Shown piece after piece: positions 1 to 8,273 of a DNA stretch of 64,000 nucleotides. This DNA is from Microseira wollei NIES-4236 (lineage in GTDB: Bacteria; Cyanobacteriota; Cyanobacteriia; Cyanobacteriales; Aerosakkonemataceae): NCBI RefSeq assembly GCF_020521235.1, contig NZ_BLAY01000027.1, positions 1 through 64,000 on the forward strand, written 5' to 3'. The notes below the pieces were generated by a model. It searched no databases. It was given only the letters and a program-made list of their open reading frames with translations, and was not told the origin of the DNA. Within the stretch, counting starts at the first letter, position 1; each line of letters opens with the position of its first letter. A program made the position numbers and the translations under genes.

Positions 1-121
1 ACAAATCGGTGCATGGAAAGCAAAACCGAAAGGTTGAGGATGCTTGAGCCGTATGATGGGTAACTGTCAAGTACGGTTCTTAGGGGGGAAGGATGCGGTG
101 ACGGATACCTTCCTACCCGAC
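1..121 (+). mobile_element. 3' end of a group II intron (domains V and VI), truncated by window edge
   Basis: Positions 46-79 form a canonical group II intron domain V hairpin: the AGC catalytic triad sits in GAGCCGTATG, and the returning strand GTACGGTTC pairs with it. It is followed by a G-rich linker and a domain VI-like hairpin (GGAAGG... CCTTCC). The intron ends near TACCCGAC, around 118-121. Directly afterwards the TnpB reading frame resumes in mid-protein, so this intron interrupts tnpB. The rest of the intron and any maturase lie outside the window. The last base is uncertain by a few nucleotides. Confidence 0.8.
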
Positions 122-1126
122 AAGAAAACCAGGCCCAATCTTAAAAAGACTCATCCTCATTATGGGGAAATTTATTCCCAGGTTTTGCAGGATGTAGTCA
201 AACGGGTGAAAGTTACTTTTGACCGTTTTCTCAAAGGAGATAGCAAAGGTAAACGTAGCGGTAGGCCGAGATTCAAATCACGTGACCGCTACCGAACTTT
301 TACTTATCCACAAATGAAAGAAGGGTGTTGGCAAGGCAACTTAATTAACTTGCCAATGCTCGGAAAAGTCAAGGTCATCTTGCATAGACCTCTACCTAAT
401 GGATGCAAAATAAAAACCGCTTCTGTTACCAAAAAAGCCGATGGCTATTACCTAAATCTCAGCATAGAAGATGCAAATGTTCCCATGATTAAGCCTGAGA
501 TTAATGCAAAATCGATAACTGGTATTGATATGGGTTTAAAGGAATTTTTGACTACTTCTGAAGGTGAAACGGTTACTATTCCACAGCACTACCGCAAAGC
601 AGAAAAGCGCTTAAGAGTTATTCAAAAACGGGTATCGCGTCGTAAGAAGGGGAGTAAACGTAGGCTAAAAGCTGTTAAACAACTAGGTAGGCAGCATAAA
701 AAGGTTGCTGATAAGCGCAAAGACTTTCATTTCAAGACAGCAAAGCAATTGCTGTCAAAATACGATGTTGTGGTTGATGAAGACCTCAACATTAAAGGTC
801 TTTCAAAATCCAGACTTGGCTTATCTGTACATGATGCTGGATGGTCAAGCTTCCTATCGATACTGGCAAACGCCGAAAATGCTGGTTTGTTGGTAATTGC
901 TGTGAATGCTTCCGGTACATCTCAAGATTGTTCTAGTTGTGGTCGTACAGTGAGAAAAAAGTTGCATGAAAGATGGCACAACTGCCCTAACTGTGGGTGC
1001 AGTCTACACCGCGACCATAATGCAGCAATAAATATAAAAAATAGGCGGTGGGGCATCCCGTCCTTAAAGGTGCGATTCGTTCAGCCGAAATCCTTTACGG
1101 AGGGATGGCTGGCTTCAGTAGAGTAA
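122..1126 (+). CDS. tnpB: IS200/IS605-family TnpB, 3' exon of an intron-split gene
   Basis: TnpB is the RNA-guided RuvC nuclease of IS200/IS605 elements, ancestral to Cas12. The visible part starts inside the N-terminal helical region ([19 protein letters not shown]). It then shows the RuvC-I aspartate ([10 protein letters not shown]), RuvC-II glutamate ([12 protein letters not shown]), a C4 zinc finger (CSSCG ... CPNCG) and RuvC-III aspartate ([10 protein letters not shown]). All catalytic residues seem present. The frame is open back to position 44, but those first codons read through intron domain V and are not TnpB. The 5' part of the gene must lie upstream of the intron, outside the window. 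Only splicing of the intron could give a full protein. A guide (omega) RNA would be expected at the 3' end, near 1050-1200, but this was not verified. Confidence 0.85.
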   Translation, partial: KKTRPNLKKTHPHYGEIYSQVLQDVVKRVKVTFDRFLKGDSKGKRSGRPRFKSRDRYRTFTYPQMKEGCWQGNLINLPMLGKVKVILHRPLPNGCKIKTASVTKKADGYYLNLSIEDANVPMIKPEINAKSITGIDMGLKEFLTTSEGETVTIPQHYRKAEKRLRVIQKRVSRRKKGSKRRLKAVKQLGRQHKKVADKRKDFHFKTAKQLLSKYDVVVDEDLNIKGLSKSRLGLSVHDAGWSSFLSILANAENAGLLVIAVNASGTSQDCSSCGRTVRKKLHERWHNCPNCGCSLHRDHNAAINIKNRRWGIPSLKVRFVQPKSFTEGWLASVE

Positions 1127-1216
1127 CCCAAAAGGTTGAGTACGCACTTTCATCCTCTGCTGATGACAACTTGATATCCATGCAGGTGAAGTTAGTATCC
1201 TAGAAAACTAAATCCT

Positions 1217-3675
1217 GTCGCCCTAGTGCGGGGTTGAAAGCACGTAAACTACCAAGTTCTCTTGGTAGCCCCTACAGAAGAGATTGACTATCAAATCTGT
1301 AAAGCGGGGACGAAAGCGGGAAAAGGTGGTAATAGCTGAAAGCACCCTCCGCAAGCAAGAGTCTAATAACCGATCCGGACGTGAAACTTAATCATAAGTG
1401 AAGCAATGGGAAATCGTGGGGTAGAACAGACAAAGTGTCGTTGAGCCATCGCTAGACCGGAACCAGGGGATATAAGCTTGTGGAACCAAAATCCACCTCC
1501 TGGGTTAGAAATATCTGACAAGGGTAAGGTCTAACAAATTCCTTTAATTGAGTTAGCGCACAACCTAGAACCCCGGTGGAGAGACACGCCCTAAAGGACT
1601 CAAACAATGGATATCAGGAACGAAGTAACCCTCTGATGTCTCCTACAAGAGGTCGGTCTGTAGGTAGGAAGTCACCCATAAGACATCAAAGGGAAGGATG
1701 GTTCAAAAAGCAAAGCGCCTAACCCGAAATAACGGGTAATGCCTGAAAAAGGATGGCGTAACTGCCAGGATATGCTGACGTGAACCGCAATGTGTTAAGT
1801 GCTAAAGGTGCAAGTAGTAATGGAAAAGCCTAAATCAGATTCACAAACGAATACTGAGGGATGGAAGACTGTTAATTGGCGACAAGCCGAAAAATATGTC
1901 TTCAAGTTGCAAAAACGCATTTACGCCGCTTCACGTTGTGGCAATGTCAAACGAGTCCGAAAACTCCAGAAGACATTAATGAGGTCTTGGTCTAACAGGG
2001 TTTTAGCGGTACGACGGGTAACACAAGACAACCAAGGTCGTAAGACGGCAGGAGTGGATGGGGTAAAATCGCTATCCCCAGCAGCGCGTCTAAAACTTGC
2101 AGGGCAATTGAAACTCACTGGTAAATCCAAACCCACCCGAAGGGTATGGATACCAAAGCCAGGAAAAGACGAAAAACGCCCATTGGGAATACCCACGATG
2201 TACGACCGCGCCTTACAAGCCGTGGTTAAAGCGGCTCTAGAACCTGAGTGGGAAGCTCACTTTGAGCCAAACAGCTACGGGTTTAGACCCGGAAGGTCAT
2301 GCCAAGATGCGATTAAGCAAATTAAACTGAGCATACAGCAAAAAGCTAAATTCGTGCTAGATGCTGATATAGCGAAATGTTTTGACCGCATAAACCATGA
2401 AGCATTGCTCCAAAAGTTAAACATAAAAGGCAAAATCAGGCAACAAATTAAAGCCTGGTTAAAATCTGGAGTGATAGACCAAGGAGCTTTTTCAGCAACA
2501 TCTCTTGGAACACCGCAAGGTGGGGTAATCTCTCCACTTTTGGCTAATATTGCCCTCCACGGTTTAGAAGAAATGGTAAAACAGCTAGCTGAAACCCTTA
2601 CCCTCAAATATCGAAGTGGTGGACGAATGAGTAAAAGGGACAAAATAAGTTCCCTGACATTGGTGAGATATGCTGATGATTTTGTCGTCCTACACGAAGA
2701 TAAAACCGTTGTCCAAAGATGCCGAGAATTAATCTCGGAATGGTTAAAAGGCATTCGCTTGCAACTGCCTGAAAAAACGAGATTAACCCACACGCTTCGA
2801 CACGAACTCAGCGAGGATAATCAAGCTGGATTTGACTTTTTGGGTCATCACATTCAGCAGTTTCCAGTTGGAAAGTATCGGAGCGATAAAGACAGTAATC
2901 GAGAAATATTAGGCTTTCATACCCTCATTACCCCAACTAAGGAAGCAAATAAGATACACCAGCAAGATATCAGAAGCATCATCTTAAAACATAGGTCATC
3001 GCCGCAAGCTGCGCTCATTAAAGACCTAAACCCTGTCATAAGGGGATGGGCTTCCTATTACAAAGCTTCGGATGCCGGAACATCCAGAGCCTTTAGTAAT
3101 CAAGATAGAAGAACGTATCTGAAACTCCGAAGATGGGCAAAACGCCGGACAAAAAGTGCCAGTAAAGGACATCAACTCTACTGGATAACTATTGAAAACA
3201 ACAACTGGGTTTTCGCAGCCAAAGAAGGTAAAAACCTCTATCGGTTACTTACACACATCGAACACCACAGTAGTAGTGACGATTATGTGAAGGTAAAAGG
3301 GGAAAAAAGCCCTTTCGACGGCGATTTAGTTTACTGGAGTTCAAGACTAGGCACACATCCCGAAATGCCAGAGCGTAAAGCTAAGCTACTCAAACAGCAA
3401 AAAGGGAAATGTGCTTGGTGCGGACTACATTTTAGAGCGGAAGATGTACTAGAAGTAGACCACAAAAATCCACTATCACTTGGAGGCAAAGACGAGTGGA
3501 AAAACCTACAGCTATTGCATCGACATTGCCATGATGAAAAAACTGCCAACGATGGAAGTTTGAAGTCCGTTAATGACAAAAGGTAGACACATTGAGTAGC
3601 CGTGTGAAGCGAAAGTTTCACGCACGGTTTCGGATGAGAGGGGCCCAGTGGTAACACTCCCCTCGACTCTACCCG
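1217..3675 (+). mobile_element. Group II intron, complete-looking, with internal ORF
   Basis: This is a self-splicing ribozyme retroelement. The 5' end is placed near GTCGCCCTAGTGCGGGG (about 1217), where domain I stems such as ACTACCAAG/CTTGGTAG begin. Some 600 nt of structured RNA precede the maturase gene. Domain V is at about 3596-3632 (AGCCGTGTGAAG ... TTTCACGCACGG), and a domain VI hairpin (GGGG ... CCCC) ends around 3670-3677. It lies only about 90 bp after the tnpB stop and so appears inserted in non-coding DNA. Both boundaries are estimates from conserved end motifs, not from an empty-site comparison. Confidence 0.8.
1820..3586 (+). CDS. ltrA: Group II intron reverse transcriptase/maturase with HNH endonuclease
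   Basis: This 588-residue multifunctional intron protein binds the intron RNA, helps it splice and reverse-transcribes it into DNA. It has an N-terminal RT0-like segment, and RT core motifs including RRVWIPKPGKDEKRPLGIPT and GFRPGRSCQDAI. The catalytic YADD is at residues 284-287. The X/maturase region (PVIRGWASYY) follows, then a C-terminal HNH domain (CAWCG ... VDHKNPLSLGG ... LLHRHCH) that would nick the second target strand. No frameshift or stop interrupts it and its length is normal for the family, so the element may be mobile. The ATG at 1820 is preferred; the frame is open a few codons further upstream. Confidence 0.93.
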   Translation: MEKPKSDSQTNTEGWKTVNWRQAEKYVFKLQKRIYAASRCGNVKRVRKLQKTLMRSWSNRVLAVRRVTQDNQGRKTAGVDGVKSLSPAARLKLAGQLKLTGKSKPTRRVWIPKPGKDEKRPLGIPTMYDRALQAVVKAALEPEWEAHFEPNSYGFRPGRSCQDAIKQIKLSIQQKAKFVLDADIAKCFDRINHEALLQKLNIKGKIRQQIKAWLKSGVIDQGAFSATSLGTPQGGVISPLLANIALHGLEEMVKQLAETLTLKYRSGGRMSKRDKISSLTLVRYADDFVVLHEDKTVVQRCRELISEWLKGIRLQLPEKTRLTHTLRHELSEDNQAGFDFLGHHIQQFPVGKYRSDKDSNREILGFHTLITPTKEANKIHQQDIRSIILKHRSSPQAALIKDLNPVIRGWASYYKASDAGTSRAFSNQDRRTYLKLRRWAKRRTKSASKGHQLYWITIENNNWVFAAKEGKNLYRLLTHIEHHSSSDDYVKVKGEKSPFDGDLVYWSSRLGTHPEMPERKAKLLKQQKGKCAWCGLHFRAEDVLEVDHKNPLSLGGKDEWKNLQLLHRHCHDEKTANDGSLKSVNDKR

Positions 3676-3730
3676 AGAGTTTTTGTCGAACGGGATACCG
3701 GGAGTGCAACTTTCAAGCTAATCAAAGCGC

Positions 3731-3955
3731 TTAACCATGATTAACTAAAGCATCCGTCAATTCTGGAAAACCAGAAAGCACGATAGAATCATGCGTCACG
3801 GTAAAGGCAGTTGCCTGCAAAGCGCGTAACAAGATATTACGCGCGCCATTCACATCGCGCGGGATGCGAACGCCACATCGTGGGCATTTAAATACTTTTG
3901 CGCCGCCAAGTTTGTGGTGAATATAGCCACAGCTACCGCAAGTTTTTGAGGTCAC
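3731..3955 (-). pseudogene. TnpB C-terminal remnant
   Basis: This 74-residue fragment matches only the end of a TnpB: a zinc finger (CGSCG ... CPRCG) and the RuvC-III region [14 protein letters not shown], followed by the usual C-terminal tail. The N-terminal ~300 residues are absent. The frame opens at a GTG that overlaps the stop of the preceding zinc-ribbon gene on the same strand, so the junction marks where the rest of the IS was lost. It differs from the TnpB at 122-1126, so it is a separate, older insertion. It is not expected to have nuclease activity. Confidence 0.8.
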
Positions 3956-4221
3956 TCATCAAACGGATTGGGGTCGAGATCGTTCTTGGTAAACTCTGAA
4001 GGGGGACGTTCGTTACTCCAAGCCCACCAAACGGTGCCGCACTTGCACTCGTAGAACTCTTGCCACTTTTTGCGATAGTCTTCAGTATAAACAGGCGATC
4101 GCCGGTTGATCCAAACTCGCTGCGCCTCCATACAGGAAGCACGACACGCAGGACAGTGGAACTCGTGGGCGTGGATTGCCTTATTAGTCCAGTCGGGTGG
4201 AATTGGGGCGAAAGCATCCAT
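3952..4221 (-). CDS. Hypothetical zinc-ribbon-like protein
   Basis: This 89-residue protein has two CxxC-like pairs (CPACRASC near residue 23 and CKCG near residue 63), suggesting a small metal-binding ribbon. It is rich in tryptophan and acidic at the C-terminus. I do not recognise a characterised family. The TnpB remnant begins exactly at its stop codon, so the natural C-terminus may have been altered by that insertion. Start at ATG 4221; an alternative frame over the same DNA lacks the cysteine pattern. Confidence 0.5.
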   Translation of the reverse strand: MDAFAPIPPDWTNKAIHAHEFHCPACRASCMEAQRVWINRRSPVYTEDYRKKWQEFYECKCGTVWWAWSNERPPSEFTKNDLDPNPFDE

Positions 4222-4372
4222 GCGTCAAACAGATTGGGGTCTATCGCCCATTATCAGCTTTCTGAGTGTCAATGTGGTATCGCCAAATAATTTTTCTAAA
4301 CCAGACAAATATTAATCGTTTGGCAAAGTGCTGCGATCGTTTACCCTAAATGGTGAGGGGTCAAAAAACTGT

Positions 4373-4978
4373 ATGGAGCCAACTGCCGAAATTCGCCGCC
4401 TATTAGATGTAATGCCTGCTTCCGGGCGCATGATGACCAAAATCACCAGCAAACCGGAGCAACCAAAAGTGATTGACTGCCAGTTTCCCCTGCCTTGGAA
4501 CCAAGAACGACCGATTTGGATTAATTTTGACCTGTGGCGACTCTTGCCTCGACCGCAGCGAGATATGCTGCTGTTGCGAACCGTTAGCTGGCTGATTGGG
4601 GTGAAGTGGTTTAAGCCGGATTTGTATCAAGGTATTGTAGTGGCTGGGGTGTTGGCGGGAACGTTTCAATTTTCCCAAGGGGATGGGATGGGGATTTTGG
4701 TTTCTGGGGGATTAAGCGCGATCGCCGGATACCAAATTTGGCGTCAAAGCCGCAGTACCCAGTCCCAACTCGATGCTGACGAAGCCGCGATTAAAGTTGC
4801 CCTAAGACGGGGCTACGAGGAAGCAGAAGCCGCCAGAAACCTGCTAGGAGCGATCGAAGCCGTTGCCCAAATCGAAAGGCGTCCCCTCGATTTTACCGAA
4901 CTGGTACGATCGCAAAATTTGCGAGCGCTCGCCGGACTTTCTCCCGTCGGCGTTCCCGATACCATCAAGCAAGAATAA
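4373..4978 (+). CDS. DUF3318 domain-containing protein
   Basis: This is a cyanobacterial conserved protein of unknown function, about 201 residues from ATG 4373. The sequence begins MEPTAEIRRLLDVMPASGRM, as typical for the family. A hydrophobic hairpin follows (residues about 80-125: YQGIVVAGVLAGTF ... GILVSGGLSAIAGY). The C-terminal half is Ala/Glu-rich and helical, ending NLRALAGLSPVGVP. The frame is open 15 codons further upstream, but that part lacks family-like sequence. It is monocistronic and followed by an inverted-repeat element. Membrane association is inferred from the two hydrophobic segments. Confidence 0.8.
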   Translation: MEPTAEIRRLLDVMPASGRMMTKITSKPEQPKVIDCQFPLPWNQERPIWINFDLWRLLPRPQRDMLLLRTVSWLIGVKWFKPDLYQGIVVAGVLAGTFQFSQGDGMGILVSGGLSAIAGYQIWRQSRSTQSQLDADEAAIKVALRRGYEEAEAARNLLGAIEAVAQIERRPLDFTELVRSQNLRALAGLSPVGVPDTIKQE

Positions 4979-4982
4979 TATC

Positions 4983-5131
4983 TAACGCAAGTTGCTAGTT
5001 ATCTTTATTAGGGCTGCTAACAGCTAATGGCTAATAGCTAATGGCTAATGGTAGAACTCAAAAATATGCCCACGATCAATTAGCAATTAGCAATTACCAA
5101 GACCGAATTTTATAACTAGCAACTTGAGTTA
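4983..5131. repeat. 149-bp MITE-like inverted-repeat element (TAACKCAAGTTGCTAGTTAT family, copy A)
   Basis: The terminal inverted repeats TAACGCAAGTTGCTAGTTAT and (reverse complement of the right end) TAACTCAAGTTGCTAGTTAT match at 19 of 20 positions. The interior is made of iterated GCTAATGG/AATTAGC words. It has no coding capacity. Further copies or derivatives occur at 40080, 42492 and 21607, with relatives near 18220 and 63540. Confidence 0.85.
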
Positions 5132-5138
5132 TCTACCT

Positions 5139-5669
5139 TCAACGTTCTTTAGTCAGCCGTTCAACAGCAGTTGTTAACTCTAACAACTGTAGGTGCATTT
5201 GATGTATTTTTTCTTCTAGGGTCGCGATGTATTGTGTCTGCTGAGTTAGAGTCTGCTCCAGTTGTACCACTCGTTGCGCTAGAGATAGCTCTTCTACACC
5301 CTGGTTGAAAGCATCTACAATATTTTTCCAGCTGCGCGATCGCAATTTAATTCCGCGAACATCCCGCAGGTATTGATACGCGGCATCACGGCTACCAAAC
5401 TTAGCTTTTAATGATGCTTCTGTCCAGTGTGTTTCACCCTTGAGTTGGTTTTTTTCTGATGGGTGGGACTCGCCTGGAAGAAGGTGCTGGGTCGGTGTTT
5501 CCTCAGCTTCAGCTTTAGCGTAAAGATAGCCAGTGCGAAGTGCTGTTTCTGCAACGCGGAATGTGTTCTCTGTAATTTCCTGACCGAGTTCCTGCATTTG
5601 GTTAATACCATACTGGACTTGGTCAAGTTTCTGAGTAGCTTCTTTCAGCGATTTTGTTAGTTTGCCCAT
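5139..5669 (-). CDS. Hypothetical coiled-coil protein
   Basis: A 176-residue protein of no recognised family. The N-terminal ~50 residues are amphipathic helix with heptad-like spacing. A central globular part (KAKFGSRDAAYQYLRDVRG, about residues 88-106) is followed by a C-terminal coiled coil of about 50 residues (VVQLEQTLTQQTQYIATLEE onward). It has no signal peptide or membrane segment, so it is probably cytoplasmic. It lies 7 bp downstream of another coiled-coil gene on the same strand, so the two are very likely one transcription unit and perhaps interact. Confidence 0.6.
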   Translation of the reverse strand: MGKLTKSLKEATQKLDQVQYGINQMQELGQEITENTFRVAETALRTGYLYAKAEAEETPTQHLLPGESHPSEKNQLKGETHWTEASLKAKFGSRDAAYQYLRDVRGIKLRSRSWKNIVDAFNQGVEELSLAQRVVQLEQTLTQQTQYIATLEEKIHQMHLQLLELTTAVERLTKER

Positions 5670-5676
5670 CTTGCTT

Positions 5677-6249
5677 TTATTTATTATCTAATAGATCGCG
5701 ACCAATAGCGCGGGGTGTTTCCTCTGTCCAAGACTCCGACTGCTGTGGCGGCAATTTTTTCGGTATCAAGTCTTTAATATCGGTATTGAGGAGTCGATGT
5801 GCTGCTTTTAGTAATAGCAGCAAGCGACGCCCCACAGAAAGCGGCCCTTTGTCGTTACTTACTCGAGCATAAACTGACTCAAACTCCTCGATTAACTGAG
5901 TTGTTGCATTCATCTGCTCCTTTAAGTCTTTTACTTCTTCATTCAGGCTATTCCCCCAGCTTTTTAACTGTTGCTGCGCTTCAACGCTGTGAGCAAGTGA
6001 TTTTTGCAGCTTTTCTGTTTCGGCGTTAACTTTCTCAAGTGTAGTTGTCGTTTGTTTGAATTTTTGCTGTAAAGTTATAAGGTTCGCTTTTGTCTCATTT
6101 TGGCGTCGTACTAGCTGACCTCGACTGATAGTTAGGCTGCGGTAAGTATTGCGAATATTTTGATAGGTCGCCTCTAATTCATCGCGACTGAGCTTTTCAG
6201 TATGGAGGGGAAATTCACTGACGCTTTTGTACTCTTTATGTTTGGCCAT
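5677..6249 (-). CDS. Hypothetical coiled-coil protein, first gene of a pair
   Basis: This 190-residue protein is dominated by a long coiled coil (about residues 20-125, rich in Gln, Lys, Glu and Leu at heptad positions), followed by a short basic hydrophobic stretch (GRRLLLLLKAAHRLLN). No characterised domain was recognised. Its position directly before the second coiled-coil gene suggests co-expression. Start at ATG 6249. No signal peptide is seen. A structural or scaffolding role is only a guess from composition. Confidence 0.6.
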   Translation of the reverse strand: MAKHKEYKSVSEFPLHTEKLSRDELEATYQNIRNTYRSLTISRGQLVRRQNETKANLITLQQKFKQTTTTLEKVNAETEKLQKSLAHSVEAQQQLKSWGNSLNEEVKDLKEQMNATTQLIEEFESVYARVSNDKGPLSVGRRLLLLLKAAHRLLNTDIKDLIPKKLPPQQSESWTEETPRAIGRDLLDNK

Positions 6250-6316
6250 ACTTGTTGTCCTGTAATAAATTATTTTTTCAATTTTTTGTGTTAAAATACC
6301 GGGAAAATTCCCGATT

Positions 6317-8245
6317 TTAATTAGGGCTTGAATCTGACAGGCGCTCGCTTAACTGCAAACAATGATAAAGTTTGTATTCGTAGCCATCCACCGATGGCTT
6401 TGCTTGCGAGTCAGCCAAACAATTTTGTGCTGATAACTCGACTGGCGCGTGGAAATTTACCAACCATAAATTCAGAGGTCGGGGCATTTTTGAGAGGGTT
6501 TTTTGCAGCGTAACTGTCGCAGTTCTTGAACCCTTATATTCTTGATGCGCCAAGAGAAACTGAGGAATTCCTGCTATTTGACCCAATTTACGTTTAAATT
6601 CCCAAGCGATTCCCATGAGTTCGCCCGTTTGTACGTGGGTTTTATGGGTCGTTGCAATTAACGCGGGTATCTGAGATTGTTGTTGAATTAAAGACACCAA
6701 AAGGTCGGGACGATAGTATTTTTGATATCCCAAATTACAGACTACAGTTAGTCCGCTTACCAATCCCATCAGCCAAATTAGCGCGACGGCTTTTTTACCT
6801 CTTAAACTGGGTGTATAAGCAGATTTTTCTAATGTAGATTGACGCCAAGAAACAGCGAGACTTGCTCCTACTAAAACGATAACGGCTGGAAAGTAAACGA
6901 AATTGTATCTTGCACCGCGCGTCAAATCGATGCCGAGTCCGTAAGTAATAATAAAAAATATGGCGATCGCACTCACTATAAAGCCACCCAATACCTGTAT
7001 ACCTATACGATTTCCTGGTTGTTGCATCCGGACTTTTAGCCCGCGTACTAAAATAGGTAACGCCCAGATAAAAAAGACAATCATCCCCAAGCCAGAGGCA
7101 ATAATAATGGGTAGTTGGGATGATTCTACTGGTAGTAAAGACAACATAGTCACCCAGGCAGCGATCGCTTGAAAAATCGGCGCAATCCATTCTATTCCCA
7201 TGCGATCGCTATTCTTAATCCATTCAGTCAGTTTGCTGTCGTAACCGTGCTGCATCAAAGGTAACCATATCGCTCCTCCCGCCAAGGTTGCCGCTACCAC
7301 GGCGTAGATGCGCCACCAATGTTTAAGAAAGATAGCTCTTGTGCAGGCGTACAGGCTTGCAGGTGAGAGTATAAATTTACAGCGGATTGCCAGCGAGTGA
7401 AGTACAGCCTTAAGGCTTCGTTTGCGTAGCGGCAGCATTAATGCTGCCGCTACACAAACGAAGGTGTACCTCATGCGCCTGCAAACCGCTATAACGCCCG
7501 TCTGCCCTATGCCCCACATGATTAAAACTATTGCCTCGGCGCACAAAGTTAGGGCAAAAAAATAATGGGTGGCAATTCCTAAAGTGTTAATTGCTACCCA
7601 AATAAGTGCTATCCAAATAGATATTGGTTTTTGCTGTTGGATGTTTTTCACGGCAATAATCAAACAGCAAAGGGAGGCAATGACCCATAAAATTGCTAAA
7701 GTGTAATGACGCGCTTCCTGTGCCAAAAAAATGCCGTAGGGCGACACCGCCATCATCGCCGCAGCTATATGACCGACTAAGGGGGAACGAAAAGCTAGTA
7801 CTCCCAAACCAAAGATAGCCGGGATTGAAGCTGCACCCAATAAAGCGGGGAAACTGCGCGCCACCCATAAAGAAACTAACCCATCATCGGAGGGAAACAT
7901 ATCCATCCACCAATGCGCCAGGACAAAATAAAGCGGCGGATGGTTAGTTTCAGATAGCAAGCTTTGCACTACTTCCCTTGCACCTAGCGCTGAATTTGTT
8001 TGTAGCGGTTGTAACAAGGTATCTAGATCGATCGCTCTATCCAAAGGCACGGTGCGAAAACTGTTTCCCAAGCTAAAAACCAGCGTGGAAAACTCATCCG
8101 TCCAAGGCGATTTCGACGCTAAATGAGTGAAGCGCAACGCAATACCAATTGCGATCCACAGTAACAATAGTAACCAGTGTAATTTTAGATTTTGGCTCGT
8201 TCCCAGAGCTTTGCCTGGGAACGCAGATTTTGGATTTATCATCAA
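6317..8245 (-). CDS. ArnT/PMT-like GT-C glycosyltransferase with in-frame MITE insertion
   Basis: This 642-residue integral membrane protein is of the type that transfers sugars from polyprenyl-phosphate donors on the outer face of the inner membrane. It has about 11-12 hydrophobic segments. The first periplasmic loop carries the acidic GT-C motif (KSPWTDEFSTL, about residue 47), and a second conserved motif is NHPPLYFVLAHWW. A 116-bp inverted-repeat element at 7378-7493 is embedded in the coding sequence without breaking the frame and adds about 38 foreign residues (Arg-rich, e.g. LPLRKRSLKAVLHSL). Activity is therefore uncertain. The first 20 residues partly read through a GTTCCCAG...CTGGGAAC hairpin repeat, so the true start may be further in. 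It heads away from the GT2-GtrA gene, probably as the distal gene of the same unit. Confidence 0.85.
   Translation of the reverse strand: MMINPKSAFPGKALGTSQNLKLHWLLLLLWIAIGIALRFTHLASKSPWTDEFSTLVFSLGNSFRTVPLDRAIDLDTLLQPLQTNSALGAREVVQSLLSETNHPPLYFVLAHWWMDMFPSDDGLVSLWVARSFPALLGAASIPAIFGLGVLAFRSPLVGHIAAAMMAVSPYGIFLAQEARHYTLAILWVIASLCCLIIAVKNIQQQKPISIWIALIWVAINTLGIATHYFFALTLCAEAIVLIMWGIGQTGVIAVCRRMRYTFVCVAAALMLPLRKRSLKAVLHSLAIRCKFILSPASLYACTRAIFLKHWWRIYAVVAATLAGGAIWLPLMQHGYDSKLTEWIKNSDRMGIEWIAPIFQAIAAWVTMLSLLPVESSQLPIIIASGLGMIVFFIWALPILVRGLKVRMQQPGNRIGIQVLGGFIVSAIAIFFIITYGLGIDLTRGARYNFVYFPAVIVLVGASLAVSWRQSTLEKSAYTPSLRGKKAVALIWLMGLVSGLTVVCNLGYQKYYRPDLLVSLIQQQSQIPALIATTHKTHVQTGELMGIAWEFKRKLGQIAGIPQFLLAHQEYKGSRTATVTLQKTLSKMPRPLNLWLVNFHAPVELSAQNCLADSQAKPSVDGYEYKLYHCLQLSERLSDSSPN
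7378..7493. repeat. 116-bp MITE-like palindromic element inserted in a coding sequence
   Basis: The ends TACAGCGGATTGC and (reverse complement) TATAGCGGTTTGC are imperfect terminal repeats with TA at both borders, as in IS630/Tc1-type miniature elements. The arms converge on a long stem with the perfect centre GGCAGCATTAATGCTGCC (7431-7448). Counting one TA as target duplication, 114 bp were added, exactly 38 codons. No stop occurs in the frame of the host gene. Confidence 0.8.
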
Positions 8246-8273
8246 TCTCCAATCTAAAATCTAAAATCTGCAA

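Noticed and set aside
44..121. N-terminus of TnpB starting at position 44
   Set aside because: These codons translate intron domains V and VI; TnpB-like sequence begins only after the intron end.
2275..2793. Antisense frame of 172 codons inside the intron maturase
   Set aside because: It overlaps the RT catalytic core and shows no recognisable domain.
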